Part shown: positions 11,081 through 22,141 of the stretch, in pieces
Position numbering within the stretch: the first letter of the stretch is position 1
Layout: each line of letters starts with the position of its first letter
From: Dugong dugon
Taxonomy: Eukaryota > Chordata > Mammalia > Sirenia > Dugongidae
Direction of reading: 5' to 3'
Assembly (NCBI GenBank): GCA_030035585.1
Contig: CM057482.1
Location: 8,605,001 to 8,669,000, forward strand
Length of the DNA: 64,000 bases
Notes under the pieces: generated by a model
What the model was told of the DNA's origin: nothing
Database searches by the model: none
Seen by the model: the letters and a program-made list of their open reading frames with translations, nothing else
Translations under genes and position numbers: made by a program

Positions 11081-11081
<1 letters not shown>

Positions 11082-11615
11082 CTCCTAAAACTCAGCAATT
11101 TCAGTCCCTAGTATATACACAACAAAACTGCGTACATATATTCGTCAAAAGACACCTAAAACAACGTTCAAAGAAGCACTCTTTGTAATAGTTCCGTACT
11201 GGAAATGACCCAAATGCCCATGACATTTAGTAGAAGGGATAAGTGAATTGTGATGCAGTTAAATATTGGGATATTACACAGCAACAAAAATGAGCAATCT
11301 ACTTGAATATGGAATAATATGGATGAACTTCACAAAAATAATGCTTAGTGAAAGCAACCAGAAATCAAAAAATGTACCTATTTTTCCATTTATATAAAGT
11401 AAAAAAACAGGCAAAAGTATTCTGTGCTCTTAGATGTCACAATAGTGGTTACTTTTGGCAGGTAGTGACAGGACGTGGGAAAGAGGGGACTCTGGGGACT
11501 GGGAATATTCGGTCTCTTGATTTGGATGTTGGCTGTCAGTCTGTTCAGCTTCTAAACTTTTACTGGTTCACTTTTCTGTCTAAACATTATACTCCAATAA
11601 AGAGTTTTAAAGATC

Positions 11616-12430
11616 CACCAATTGAAAAATAGCTAGAACTCTGAATCAGAACTCAAGAAAACCGACTCTTAGACCTGATTCTGATTATTGATCACACCCT
11701 TGGGCAAATCAGTCTCTATATGCTTTTGTTTTTTCATCAGGGAAATGGCGAGAAGGCAGTCTTCTTATACTTCCTGGTGAGATGTTTTATTTTATGTGGA
11801 AGATGCCTGGCATACAAAGTAGTCATGGGACTTCTTTGTGTTATTTCACTGGTAATATTTGGAAGCCGACTGTTGATTAAAATTTTATTTCATCAAATCT
11901 GACCTTTTCAGTGTTGACCCTGATTGGGTCTTTGAAGCCTGCCTTCCTTTCACTGCTGATTCTCTGTGGCTCTTCAATCTCAAGAATAATTCTTCAATCT
12001 GAATGTCTTACCTTATAACGTTTTGGTATTTGGCCTCAAAAATATCCAACAAGGTACGGCACCTTCTGAGAACACGGAAGCTTATTTTGTTATATGCTCT
12101 GAGATGATACACATACGTGGACACTAACGGTGGGGCCTGTGGGAGGGAATACTGAAAAGGGGCCCTCGACCACCACTCAGAAGTTCAGGTCTGAGTCTTA
12201 GAAATTGTGACTTGCTCAAGGCTGGCTTTGGCTGCCTCCTATGTCCCCTTTCCTGCAGGCTCCCTGACCTTGCGGGGGCAGTGTCCACCTCAGGCCCTGC
12301 CCCTCACCTGCAGCTGTGATCCCAGATGCCCCTAGCCTGTGTCTTCCCATCCCCATCTGTTCTCATCTACTCATCCCAACAGAAAGGACACAGTATACAT
12401 CTTTAACGAATGACAGTCTACCCCCCAAGT
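11616..12430. other. No recognised feature
   Basis: Non-repetitive in appearance. No exon or repeat that I can support. Confidence 0.3.
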
Positions 12431-12632
12431 GGAAGTCCCTGGGTGGTGGAAACAGTTAACAGGCTTGACTGCTAACTGAAATGTTGGAGGCTCAAGTCCA
12501 CCCAGCGGCACCTACGAATAAAGGCCTGGAGAGCTACTTCTGAAGAAATCAGTCATTGAAAACCCTATGGAGCACAATTCTACTCTGACCATATGGGGTC
12601 ACCATGAGTCGGAGTTGACTCAATGACAACTT
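12431..12632 (+). mobile_element. AfroSINE (GTCCCTGGGTGG-headed subfamily)
   Basis: The head GGAAGTCCCTGGGTGG, the body (CTACTTCTGAAGAAATCAGT) and the tail GTCACCATGAGTCGGAGTTG are all present. The flanks repeat roughly ccccaagtg / acccaagtg, a likely target duplication. Confidence 0.9.
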
Positions 12633-12841
12633 ATTTACCCAAGTGATATACCTCTTCACATTTAGCATGAGAACTTTATAAGAGCATAATTTCTCCACTC
12701 CTGTGTGGCCTTTGTGCTAAGGCTATTATATATTTACTTCTACATATTGTATAAACTCTACATGGTTATTATTTTTGCTCAAACAGGCAGATATCTTCCA
12801 GAGAGATTTAAATAACTTAAAAATCTTATTATTTACCCATA

Positions 12842-13335
12842 GAGATGTCACCTTGAAGACCAAGGTGTGCCTGACCCAAGCCATGGTGTTTTCAATCGCC
12901 TCATATGCATGCAAAAGCTGAACGATGAGTAAAGAAGACTGAAGAAGAACTGACACCTTTGAATTGTGCTGTTGGTGAAGAATATTGAATATACACACCA
13001 TGGACTGCCAAAAGAACAAACCAATCTGTCTCGGAAGAAGTACAACCAGAATGCTCATTAGCAGCGAGGGTGGCGAGATTATAACTCACATACTTTGGAC
13101 ATGTTATGAGGCAGGATCAGTCCCTGGAGAAGGACATCATGCTTGGTAAAGTAGAGGGTCAGCGAAGAGGAGGAAGACCCTCAATGAGATGGACTGACAC
13201 AGTGGCTGCAACAATGGGCTCAAACGTAATAACGATTGTGAGGATGGCGCAGGACAGGGCAGTGTTTCCTTCTGTTGTATGGAGGGTCGCTGGCTATAAG
13301 TCGGAACCAACTCAACAGCCCCTAACAGCAAAGAC
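12842..13335 (+). mobile_element. RTE LINE, 5'-truncated 3' end
   Basis: Collinear with the end of the RTE at 3500-3971: RT C-terminal coding (GCCTGACCCAAGCCATGG), then AGGACATCATGCTTGG and the tail CAACTCAACAGCCCCTAACA. It is about 490 bp long and carries stops. Confidence 0.9.
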
Positions 13336-13339
13336 AATT

Positions 13340-15289
13340 ATTTATCCATGTAGTTATCATTTTCAGGGCTCTTCATTCCTCTGTGTAGATCCATATTTCC
13401 ATTTGGTGTCATTTTCTTTCTGTCCAAATACTTCCTTTAACATTTCTTTTGCTGGGAGTCTGCTGGTGATGAATTCTTTCAGCTTTTGTATGTCTGAGAA
13501 ATTCTTTATTTCACTTTCATTTTTTGAAAAGTATTTTTGCTGCGTATAAAATTCCAGGTTGATGTTTTCTTTCTTTGTTTTTTCTGTCAGTACTTTACAG
13601 ATGTTGCTCCACTGTACTCGTGATTGCACTGACTCCAAACAAAATAACTGCCATCGTTCTTATCTGTGTTCATTGTGCGTAGCTTGTCTTCTTCCTCTGG
13701 TTGCTTTTAAGAGTTTCTCTTCCTATCACTAGTTTTGAGTAATTTGATTATGATGTGCACTGGCATAGTTTTCTTCATGTTTCTTGTGCTTGCAGTTTGT
13801 TGGGTTTCTCGGATATGTGCGATTATAGTTTTTATCAAATTTAGAACTCTTCTGATGACTTTTCCTATTCCACTTATATTGTTGTTGTTGCTTAGCTGCC
13901 GTGGAGTGGGCCCCCAACTCGTGGCAACCCCATGCACAGTGGAATGAAATGCTGCCCAGTCCTGCACCATCCTGGTGATCAGTTGCAGATTAGATTGTCC
14001 GCTTATATTAGAGTGTTCAAAATTGTCCCACAACTCACGGAAGCTCTGTTCATTTTTGTGTTGTTTTTGTTCAGTCTTTTTTTTTTTCCTCCCTGTGTTT
14101 CATTTTGGAAAGTTTCTCTTACTGTGTCTTCAAGTTCACTAATCTTTCTTCTCCAATGTCCAATCTGCTGTTAATACAATCTCAGACATTGTAGTTTTCA
14201 TCTCTAGAAGTTTGATTGGAGTGTTTTATATTTTCTGAGTTGTCACTTAACTTGTTCAACCTTTCCTTTAGCTTCTTGAACATATGTAATACTGTTTTAA
14301 TGAATGTTCTTCTCTGCTGACTCTAACATTTGTGTCAGTTCTGGGTTGGTTTCAGTTGATTGATCTTTCTCCTCAAGATGGGTCTTATTTGTCCACTTCC
14401 TTGCATGCCTGGTAATTTTTTATTAGATGTGAGACATTGTGAATTATACCTGTTGGGTGCTGGATATTTTTGTATTTCTATAAATATCCCTGAGATTTGT
14501 ACTGGGGCACGGTTAATTTATTTGGAAACAATTTGATCCTCTTGGGTCTTCCCTTTATGATTTGTTAAGTGGACCTGCAGCAGAGCCCCATCTAGGATTA
14601 ATTATTCAACATTTCTCAGGCAAAATCTTCCTGAGTATTCTACCCAATGCCCTGTGAATTATGAGTTTCTTCAGGTTGGCTTGTGGCAACAGGCACTATT
14701 TTCAGCTTTGTGTGACCTCTGAGGATTGTTCTTTCCGATCTTTTAGGGTAGTTCTTTATCTGGCCTTGAGTAGTCTCCTTATACATACATGCTGATCAGT
14801 ACTCAAACTTACTACTCTGCAGACCTCTGGAATTTTCTCTGTGTGCACCTCTCTCCTCTCTGGCACTCTGCCCTGTGAAATGTAGTTACCATGGTCTCTT
14901 CGAAATCTTGGCTCTATCTCCTCATCTCAGGGAGACCCCCCAAGGTTCCACCTGGGTCCCCACTCCCTGTGTCACAGCCTGGAACCTCTCTGCAGGCAGT
15001 AAGCTGGGGTAACTGTAGGGCTCACCTCATTTGTTACCCATTTCTCAGGGATTATTGGTGTTCATTGCCTGTTGTCCAGTGTCTTGAAAAACACTGTTTC
15101 ATATATTTTACCCGATTTTTTGGTTGTTTCAAGTAGGAGAGTCACATCAAATGTTTCCCCCCATTGTCTTACAGTGTTTGCAAGGCTAGTATTTTTTTAA
15201 TTTTTAATTTTGAAATAATTTTAGAGTTGTAGCTAAATTATAGAGTACAGTGAGTTTCAGTATACTGTTCACCCAGATTCTCCTAACAT
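13340..15289 (-). mobile_element. L1 remnant, long, interrupted
   Basis: T-rich strand with phrases of an old L1 3' UTR (TTTTGCTGCGTATAAAATTC; TTTGATTATGATGTGCACTG). The same family recurs in the window at 52812-53165 (CTCAGGGAGACC, then AGTAAGCTGGGGTAACTGTA here). It is interrupted at 13881-13999 by a SINE. Whether this is one element or several joined fragments is not certain. Confidence 0.65.
13881..13999 (-). mobile_element. Truncated SINE of the tRNA-Gly-headed type
   Basis: The body and tail match the SINE at 21346-21694 (GTTGTTGTTG, then CCCAACTCGTGGCAACCCCA and GATCAGTTGCAGATTAGA). The 5' part with the tRNA head is absent. The target duplication is cacttatatt (13871-13880) / cgcttatatt (14000-14009), so the left flank of the L1 resumes after it. 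Confidence 0.8.
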
Positions 15290-15447
15290 TAAACCCACTG
15301 CCATCCTTCTGACTCAGAGCAACTCCATAGGGTTTCCAAGGGTGTAAATCTCTACGGAAGCAAACTGCCACATCTTTCTCCCTCAGAACCACTGGTGGTT
15401 TTGAGCCAACTGCCAGCCGTTTGGTTAGTAGTTGATCACTTTAACCG
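15290..15447 (-). mobile_element. AfroSINE, degenerate
   Basis: Reversed tail AAACCCACTGCCATCC, body ACTCCATAGGGTTTCCAAGG and CCACATCTTTCTCCCTCAGA, reversed head TTTGGTTAGTAGTTGATC. Confidence 0.85.
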
Positions 15448-16204
15448 CTTTAAATTTTTTTTTGTTTCGATAATAAACATAATGATAAAAATAATTGAGA
15501 ATATAAATAACACTGTATCATGAATACTTTTTCCATGTTAATAAATACATACTGGGGAGGGAGGAAGATGGTTCTTCTGCCTTTCCATATTCCTACCACA
15601 GCCCATCGAGGAGGGAACTTCCAGCCCCTCCCTCTCTCTTGGAGAGCACTAGTGGGAACATATCCTTCTGTTCTCACTCTCCACACTCACCCACTCTTCT
15701 CAAGAGGGCAGAAGTAGCTATTCTGGTGAAGCCAATATGGTACAACACTTTGGTAGTGAGCGGTGTTTAAAGTGTTAGAGGTCGCATCCTGTGGGGCAGA
15801 CTCACTTGACCCATCCTTGCCTTCCTGTCTCCATGTGGTAGGTTGACATGGAGCCAGCCCCTTTTGTTCTTTCCCTTCGCAGAAACTGGGTGGGTAATCC
15901 ATGAATCCATCTGGGGAACTGGACTCAGAGTCAGTTCTATAGGTCAAGCTCTCCCCATCGTCAGGTTCTAAGATCGTTATCCAAGAAGAGTAGGGGGCTT
16001 CACTTTGACTTCAGGTCCAACTCTTTTTCTCTCAGCCAGCTGATACAAGACAGTCCTGCATTGGGGCTTATTGGGTGCTTGCCTGGTTAGTAATAAAGCT
16101 GGTATTTCGATGCCCGTTTGATTAGGGACTCTCTACTGACCAGGATCCTGGAAGGACAGAGGGGCAGTGGTAAGATGTGTGTACCCAAGCCCGCTCCCAA
16201 ACCC
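15448..16204. other. No recognised feature
   Basis: The left 90 bp are AT-rich. The rest is mixed sequence without a repeat I can name or a supportable exon. Confidence 0.3.
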
Positions 16205-16430
16205 CCAGCAATTTAATTTACATCATCATTTTTAATGGTGTGTGTAGGTGGACCCATGAGGAATTTAGTCAATTCCCTGTTGTACATTTAACTTTTCAAT
16301 TTCTCGGTATTACAGACCACACTATAGTCATTATTTTTATACATACATGTTTTTACAATTGTTTAATTATTTTCCTTGGAATAAATTCTAAGGTTGAACT
16401 GCAGCTGGATCAAAGGATATCAAGACCAAT
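16205..16430 (-). mobile_element. L1 fragment
   Basis: T-rich L1-like sequence (TTTTATACATACATGTTTTT, then GAACTGCAGCTGGATCAAAG), resembling the reverse of the L1 3' UTR. It is diverged. Confidence 0.5.
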
Positions 16431-16439
16431 ATTTTTTCT

Positions 16440-16890
16440 CTCTTTTTTTAAATAGTATTTTAGATGAAGGTTTATAGAACAAACTAGCTTTTCATTAAAC
16501 AGTACACATATTGTTTTATGACATTGGTTAACAGCCCCATGACATGTCAACACTCTCCCTTCTCGACCTTGGGTTCCCTATTACCAGCTTTCCTCTCCCT
16601 TCCTGCCTTCCAGTCCTTGTCCTGGGCTGGTGTGCCCCATTCATCTCATTTTGTTTTATGGGCCTGTTTAATCTGTGGCTGAAGGGTGAACCTCAGGAGT
16701 GACTTCATTACCGAGCTAAAAAAGTGTTCGGGGGCCATACTCAGGGTTTCTCCAGTCTCTGTCAGGCCAGTAATTCTGGTCTTTTTTTATGAGTTAGAAT
16801 TTTGTTCTACATTTTTCTCCAGCTCTGTCTCAAGACCAGTGTTTCTGAGGTCATTTATTTTTCTCCAAGGTACCATTCCTGACACTTAGA
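16440..16890 (-). mobile_element. L1-like 3' end, lineage shared with 31446, 46622 and 53195
   Basis: The reverse complement ends in CTGTTTAATGAAAAGCTAGT and CTATAAACCTTCATCTAAAA, matching the 3' ends at 31446-31805 and 53195-54142. Poly(A)-type 3' ends and the lack of LTR termini indicate a LINE 3' UTR. Confidence 0.7.
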
Positions 16891-16931
16891 GACACTTTTG
16901 CCAGCTGAATAATGGTGCCTATGTCTAATCT

Positions 16932-17081
16932 AGAGCCTTGATGGCGCAGTGGTTAAGAGCTCGGCTGCTAACCAAAATGTTGACAGTTTGAATCCACCAG
17001 CCACTCCTTGGAAACCCTATGGGGCAGTTCTACTCTGTCCTGTAGGGTCGCTATGAGTCAGAGTCAACTCGAAGGCAATGG
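16932..17081 (+). mobile_element. AfroSINE, short form, perfect 12-bp target duplication
   Basis: Head AGAGCCTTGATGGCGCAGTG, then CCACTCCTTGGAAACCCTAT and tail TCGCTATGAGTCAGAGTC. It lacks the internal block seen in the long form (GGCAGTCTGCTTCCGTAAAG), a short-subfamily feature. The flanks tatgtctaatct at 16920-16931 and 17082-17093 are identical, so insertion was comparatively recent. Confidence 0.95.
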
Positions 17082-17093
17082 TATGTCTAATCT

Positions 17094-17635
17094 TGAATCC
17101 ACACAGTCAGGTTTTCCTCGGGCATGGGTAAATAATCCAAAGATTCTACTCAGTTACGCTTTGGTTGACAGGTCATTTTTAAACATCAAAAAATAGATAA
17201 ATAATTACAAATCAATTTTTGCTCTACAATATAAAAATACACAACTTTAAACAAGACTTAAATGCCTGTGAACTTGTGGCAAGATTAAAAGAAACACAGA
17301 CTCTCGTTCATTGTGCTACGTTTCATGTTAACCCAACTGCAGTGTTTAATATAGTTGTCCCTCAAACCCAAGCAGAAATGAAGCTTCTAGCTTAACTTTT
17401 ACTAGTATAAAAACAATCTTACTAGAGACATACGCATTTTTTAAGGTATAAAACTCAAAGATTTTAGGGAAGGTTGACATCCAAATCTCTTTCATGTGGT
17501 GTTCTTTTTCCTTTTTTATTTCTCTGTAATGGATTCACTCCTAACTGTTTAGGATTTATCTAAAATAAGCTAGACTTGCCATCACGGATTCCAAGCCTGT
17601 GCCTGTCCTCTCCCTCAGGGAAAACAGGAAGGGAG
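17094..17635. other. No recognised feature
   Basis: AT-rich, non-coding in appearance. Confidence 0.3.
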
Positions 17636-17639
17636 ACAG

Positions 17640-17715
17640 AGAAGGGCGGCCCAGCCATTTCCCATCCCCAGCACCTAGCACGGTGCCTGGCACAGAGCAG
17701 ACCCTTGAGAAGTTT
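17640..17715 (+). repeat. L2 3' end fragment
   Basis: CCCCAGCACCTAGCACGGTG followed by CCTGGCACAGAGCAGACC, the conserved L2 3' UTR. Confidence 0.6.
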
Positions 17716-17835
17716 ATCCAGCTTCTTATACTGAACACCATGAACACAGCCACAGGCTGAGACCTCAAGGATGTGCATTTCTGGTAAAGACTTTGCTCTG
17801 TTAACTATTCCTGAGCATCATCCTGACTCTGTTTC

Positions 17836-18248
17836 TGTTATGGATTGAACTGTGTCCCCCCAAAATATGTGTTGTAAGTCTTAACCTCTATGCCTATGGT
17901 TACAGTCCCATTTGGGAATGGGTTGTCTTCGTTATGTTAATGAGACAGGATTAGTGTAGGGTGTATCTTGAGTCTATCTCTTTTGAGACATAAAAGGATT
18001 AAACAAGCAAGGTAGGAGAGAGATGGGGTAAGGTGGATACCAAACCACATGGAGATCTCCAAGGAACCAGGAAACAGAAGCTGAAGAGACAAGGACTTTC
18101 CTCCAGAGCCGACAGAGAAAGCCTTCCCCCCGAGCCAGCACTCTGAATTCGGACTTCTAGCCTCCTAAACTGTGAGAAAGTAATTTCTGTTTGTTAACGG
18201 CATCCACTTGTGGTATTTCTGTTACAGCAGCACTAGATGACTAAGGCA
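17836..18248 (+). mobile_element. Solo LTR, MaLR-like
   Basis: Starts TGTTATGGATTGAACTGTGT, ends CACTAGATGACTAAGGCA, 413 bp. It shares the end region (TTGTGGTATTTCTGTTA) with the LTRs at 44986 and 56717. There is no internal retroviral sequence beside it. Only four of the flanking bases match (tttc), so no full 5-bp duplication is visible. Confidence 0.8.
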
Positions 18249-18769
18249 TTTCCCTCGGGGAGCTTGGTCTTGACTTCTGAGACCACATTATAGGCACAGT
18301 GTAAAAATGTCTTCCAGAGTGCATTTTTGTTAGGAGAGCCGCAGGCACTTATGGGAAACAGTGCCCCAAGATGACTACTTCCAGGGCCTGGAAACCATAG
18401 GTTCCCATGAAGGGGGCTGTTTCCTTAGAGCTGAACTGGGAACAGTAGCTGGTTAGGGCACAAAGGGTCACTCAGGGAGTCATTGCATTCTACCAGCCCT
18501 CTTGAGCCAAGAATCACTGTTGGTCACGCAGCAAGGAGGACAGCCCAGGGGCTAATCCCCCCACCAGAGCCCAGCATCTACGGTGAACACAGGGCACTGT
18601 GGGAAAGCACCCAGGACGGTCAGTAATGCAGAGAGGGGGAAGGAAGAGAGGTGATGTAGGCTGAGGACCCAGGACACTGGAGCTCTCAATGAAGGGGAAT
18701 TGTTTTCTCTGCTAAGATGATAAGAAATAACAGCCTCACAAGGCTAACTGATCCCTGTCGGTCTCCTCC
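18249..18769. other. No recognised feature
   Basis: Mixed sequence, no supportable gene or repeat. Confidence 0.3.
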
Positions 18770-19240
18770 GCTGTTCCTCTTCCTCTGCCTTCTCTTTAAA
18801 TGCTCCTTCTTGCTCTAAGCTTTCTCCCCGGGTGGTCCTTTTGGCATTTCCACAAGGGTTCTGGCATGCCTAGTACTGAATCCATCCCGGGCCTGCCCCT
18901 GAGCCTGAGATCCCGAATGCTCTGGACTCACCCTCACTAGAATCTTGGTCCTGTCTGGCTCTCCTCCATCACCCATCTAATACCAGCTTCATTAGACTTG
19001 CTCTTCTCTTCATTCCAGCTGCTCCTGCCTTAGTGAAGGCCTCATCACTCCCCCCGGACCATTCTCCCTGACTCCAGTCTCACTCTCCTCTGACTTGGTC
19101 ATCACACTGTTGCCACGGTTACTTATAAAACCCCAGGTCTGACCATACCCACCCTCGCCTTAAAGTCTTTTATTGCTAACGTCCGAAGTCTTTAACACAG
19201 CATTCACCACATACCCCTCAGTGCGGGAATCACAGACATA
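18770..19240 (+). repeat. Possible L2-like LINE remnant
   Basis: Pyrimidine-rich sequence with L2-like phrases near the end (ACCCCAGGTCTGACCATACC, CTTAAAGTCTTTTATTGC). Too diverged to be sure. Confidence 0.35.
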
Positions 19241-19328
19241 ACATGAATATTCTGTGTTCAAGTTTTCCATGTTGGTTCAATATTTGCACCTGGCGCGTCT
19301 TTTTTATTAGCCCTACAGCATCTCAAAA

Positions 19329-19544
19329 AGGTCCCTGGCTGGCGCAAACGGTTTGCACTTGACTGCAAACCTAAAGGTTGGCCGTTTGAACCCACCCAGC
19401 AGCGCCATGGAAGAAAGGCCTGGCATTCTGCTTCCATAAAGATTACGGCCAAGAAACCCCTATGGGGCAGTTTTACTCTGTAACACATAGGTTCACCATG
19501 AGTCGGAATCAACTCGATGGTGACAGGTTTTTGTTTGTTTTTTA
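19329..19544 (+). mobile_element. AfroSINE (GTCCCTGGCTGGCGC-headed subfamily)
   Basis: Head AGGTCCCTGGCTGGCGCAAA, body GCTTCCATAAAGATTACGGC, tail AGTCGGAATCAACTCGATGG, ending in a T-rich run. Resembles the copy at 34966 in reverse. Confidence 0.9.
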
Positions 19545-20584
19545 ATACCATCTCAATCTTCTTGGTTCCAGTAGTTATTCTTCTTTTTCAGAGCTTTTTG
19601 TTCATCTTTATTGTAGAGTTTCAGATTTGTCTTGCAGTCTGTCTGTTCTCTGCTTTAATGTTGAATTAATACTTCTTCCAGACTTCTCAAAGTTCCTGCA
19701 TAGTTTAGTATTGTTATTCTTCTTAAAACTTTCAAACTCGTGATTAAACAAATAAGAGTGCAAAATGCCAGAAAAAATTCTCTGATGAAGTAAATTCACA
19801 GTCAGAAATGCCTGCATTCCACACAGGCACTTCTCTGTGCTGTTCCAAGAAACACCTGCTTTGTATTACATGCAGGGGAATTCTAAGTTTCAATTTAAGA
19901 ATAACTACATAAATGATGACAAATGCATCTGATTCTTAAAAACAGCCCTGTGCTTGCCTGTCGCCTCTCAATGTCAACGTTCGTAAGTTAACAGACATAC
20001 TTCTCACACGGTCACTGAATGCCTTTGTGTTTGCTGGCAGGAGAGATCCAGTAAAAAATGTACCCAGATGAACTCTAAGAACACAGTGTTGCATGGAGCC
20101 AGATCAGAGCATGGAGCCCATTGGCTTACAGTGGTGAATGGCTATGTCTGAATCCTACCCCCAAATCACCAAGTTTGGGCATGAGCATGCTCCATGACGC
20201 GGTGGGGCCATGGAGAAGCATGCCTTCTGTAACAGCGGTATAAAGGCATGGCTCTTTAAAAAGAATACTTGCTGACATCACTTCGGAAATTTAGGGACTT
20301 TTCCCAAATATCTGAGTCTCCCTTTGTAGCCTAGTTATTCAGAAGTTTACATTGTAAACATTTACATTTTCCATCCTGTTCCAGTACTTGCCATGAGAAA
20401 TTTGGCAATGTGATCAGATGTGACCTCTCCTCGCTCTTAAAACTACCTCTTCCAGCCTTTAGGGGAACCCTCCAGAACCAGTATCCAGAGATTTGCTGAT
20501 CGATTCACATTACACATGTCTGCCCCTTCCTGTACAACGTCCGTATCAGTCTAATCTGAAAAGGTGACATGCCTTTCCCCTACC
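19545..20584. other. No recognised feature
   Basis: AT-rich to mixed sequence. No supportable gene or named repeat. Confidence 0.3.
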
Positions 20585-20665
20585 TGACATTACCCTTGGT
20601 GCCTGGCACAGCACCTGCCCACTGTAGGAGCTCAATACATGCTTGTTGAATGAATGAGCACCAAG
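20585..20665 (+). repeat. L2 or MIR 3' end fragment
   Basis: GGTGCCTGGCACAGCACCTG followed by AGCTCAATACATGCTTGTTG and AATGAATGAG. Confidence 0.6.
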
Positions 20666-21345
20666 TGCATACACGTGAGACTCAACGCAGGCTATTTCAT
20701 GTATGAGTTCCAACTTCCTTGGACCTTTCTTCATGGCTCAACCATGGCTGGCTTAACTTGACTCAGGCTTAATCAGAGACCAAATTCCAGGCCTGCGGAG
20801 GCAGGAAGGCAGAAATCCAATCCAGACTTTCCTCCTGAAGCACTAAACCACAATTTGTATGCCCAACAAAAGACTATCCAACCTCCTGACCTCTCTGCTC
20901 CTTATCTGCCTATTCCCTGGGGCCCATGGAGGAGAGACGAGCTGCTATCATTTACCAGGAAGCTGGGTTCAGCAGCCTGACATTGGGTCATAAGTAAGGA
21001 ATCATAAGTGTAAACAAACCCCGGGCTATTGTCACTGTTTAAAGTCTCCTCAATGACCTCTCCAGACAGGAGTTGGCTCCACTCAGGCACGTTTCCCCAG
21101 AAGCTCCTGCCAAACTTCATGGCATTGAGTATCAGTAAGTTGACGGTTCGAAATTGTGGAGTCACTTAATGATGAAGCTCTCATCCAACTAGGCTGCAAG
21201 TTCCCACCACAAAGTTGTCTAACATAACGTGTTGAGACAAGGCCGAGCAGATTCAGCTAATGTGTCCATCCTCGGTCTATGTAGGAAGGTTACATTAGAC
21301 TGTAAAACCAGATGCTGTTTCACAAGCCCAGCTTAACTTTAAATA
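20666..21345. other. No recognised feature
   Basis: Mixed sequence without supportable features. Confidence 0.3.
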
Positions 21346-21694
21346 GTTGTTGTTGTTGTTAGCTGCTGTTGAGTTGGCCCCTACTTATGGTGACGCCACG
21401 CATGACAGAATGAAACGGCACCCGGTCCCACACCTTCCCCATGATTGGTTGCAGACTGGACCATGGTGACCCCTAGGGTTTTCACTGGCTCATTTTTAGA
21501 AGTAGATTGCCAGGCCTTTGTTCGTAATCCACTTCGTCTGGAACTCCACTGAAACCTGTTCAGCATCATCATAACGTGCAAACCTCCACTGACAGATAGG
21601 TGGTGACTGCGCATGTGGTGCATTGTCTGGGAACTGAACCCGAGTCTCCTGCACTGAAGATGAGAATTCTACCACTGAATCACCAACGCCTCAT
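21346..21694 (-). mobile_element. SINE with tRNA-Gly-like head and RTE-like body and tail
   Basis: On the minus strand the element begins with a tRNA-Gly(GCC)-like segment (21619-21690): GCGTTGGTGATTCAGTGG (A box), AGAATTCTC, and GGGTTCAGTTCC (B box) ending CAATGCA. The anticodon region is altered. A body follows with GTCTGGAACTCC in reverse (21538-21549) and AGAAGTAGATTGCCAGGCC (21499-21517), both resembling the RTE 5' leader at 1908-1990. The tail is AGCAGCTAACAACAACAACA. The flanks actttaaata / actttagata look like a target duplication. This head differs from the common AfroSINEs here. Confidence 0.85.
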
Positions 21695-21715
21695 ACTTTA
21701 GATAATACCACGTTA

Positions 21716-21860
21716 CTATTCACTCACTGAACATTTACCGAGCACCTACTAAGTGCTGGGCATGGCTATGAGGATACAATTAGACATGGCTCCTGCTTTC
21801 TTGTATCTGGCACTGTAATGGGGCCATAGTTTAATAAGCAATTATAATTGGTGGTAAATG
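21716..21860 (-). repeat. L2 3' end fragment
   Basis: CACTGAACATTTACCGAGCA, CCTACTAAGTGCTGGGCATG, then GGATACAATTAGACATGGCT, the reverse of the L2 3' end. Confidence 0.75.
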
Positions 21861-21955
21861 CTGTGATGGGAGAAGTGTAGAATGTTATATGCTGTACTTT
21901 TTTCCTTTTTCATTGGGAGATATACATACAGAAAAGTCTCATAACTCATATATGT

Positions 21956-22137
21956 TGTTGTTGTTAGGTACTTTTGAAACTATTTCAAGTAGAACTGCCC
22001 CATAGGGTTTTCTAGGCTATAATCTTTACAGGAGCGGATTGCTAGGTCTTTTCTTGCACAGAGCCACTGGGTAGGTTCGAACTGCCAACCTTTTGGTTAG
22101 CAGCTGAACGCTTAACTATTGCACCACCAGGGCTCCT
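21956..22137 (-). mobile_element. AfroSINE inserted at the RTE tail
   Basis: Reversed tail TTGTTGTTGTTAGGTAC, body CCATAGGGTTTTCTAGGC, reversed head TTAGCAGCTGAACGC and CACCACCAGGGCTCC. The sequence tcatatatg before it and tcgtatatg after it suggest insertion right at the 3' tail of the RTE that follows. Confidence 0.9.
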
Positions 22138-22141
22138 TCGT

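Larger units (their letters stand above)
10730..11615 (+). mobile_element. L1 3' UTR, interrupted by a SINE and a microsatellite
   Basis: The two parts, about 10730-10797 and 11080-11615, join across a SINE insertion (AACATATACTTATCC, then AACTCAGCAATTTCAGTC). The right part contains AAATGACCCAAATGCCCATG and ends at ATACTCCAATAAAGAG. The duplicated target is roughly tatcctaaa / tatctcctaaaa. Confidence 0.75.

Noticed and set aside
10970-11188. Cys-Val repeat peptide
   Set aside because: Translation of the TG microsatellite.
13106-13549. 147-codon ORF on the plus strand
   Set aside because: Begins in the RTE 3' end and continues into L1 sequence; not a gene.
21619-21690. Functional tRNA-Gly gene on the minus strand
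   Set aside because: The anticodon region is altered and the segment is fused to a SINE body and tail with a target duplication outside, so it is a SINE head.
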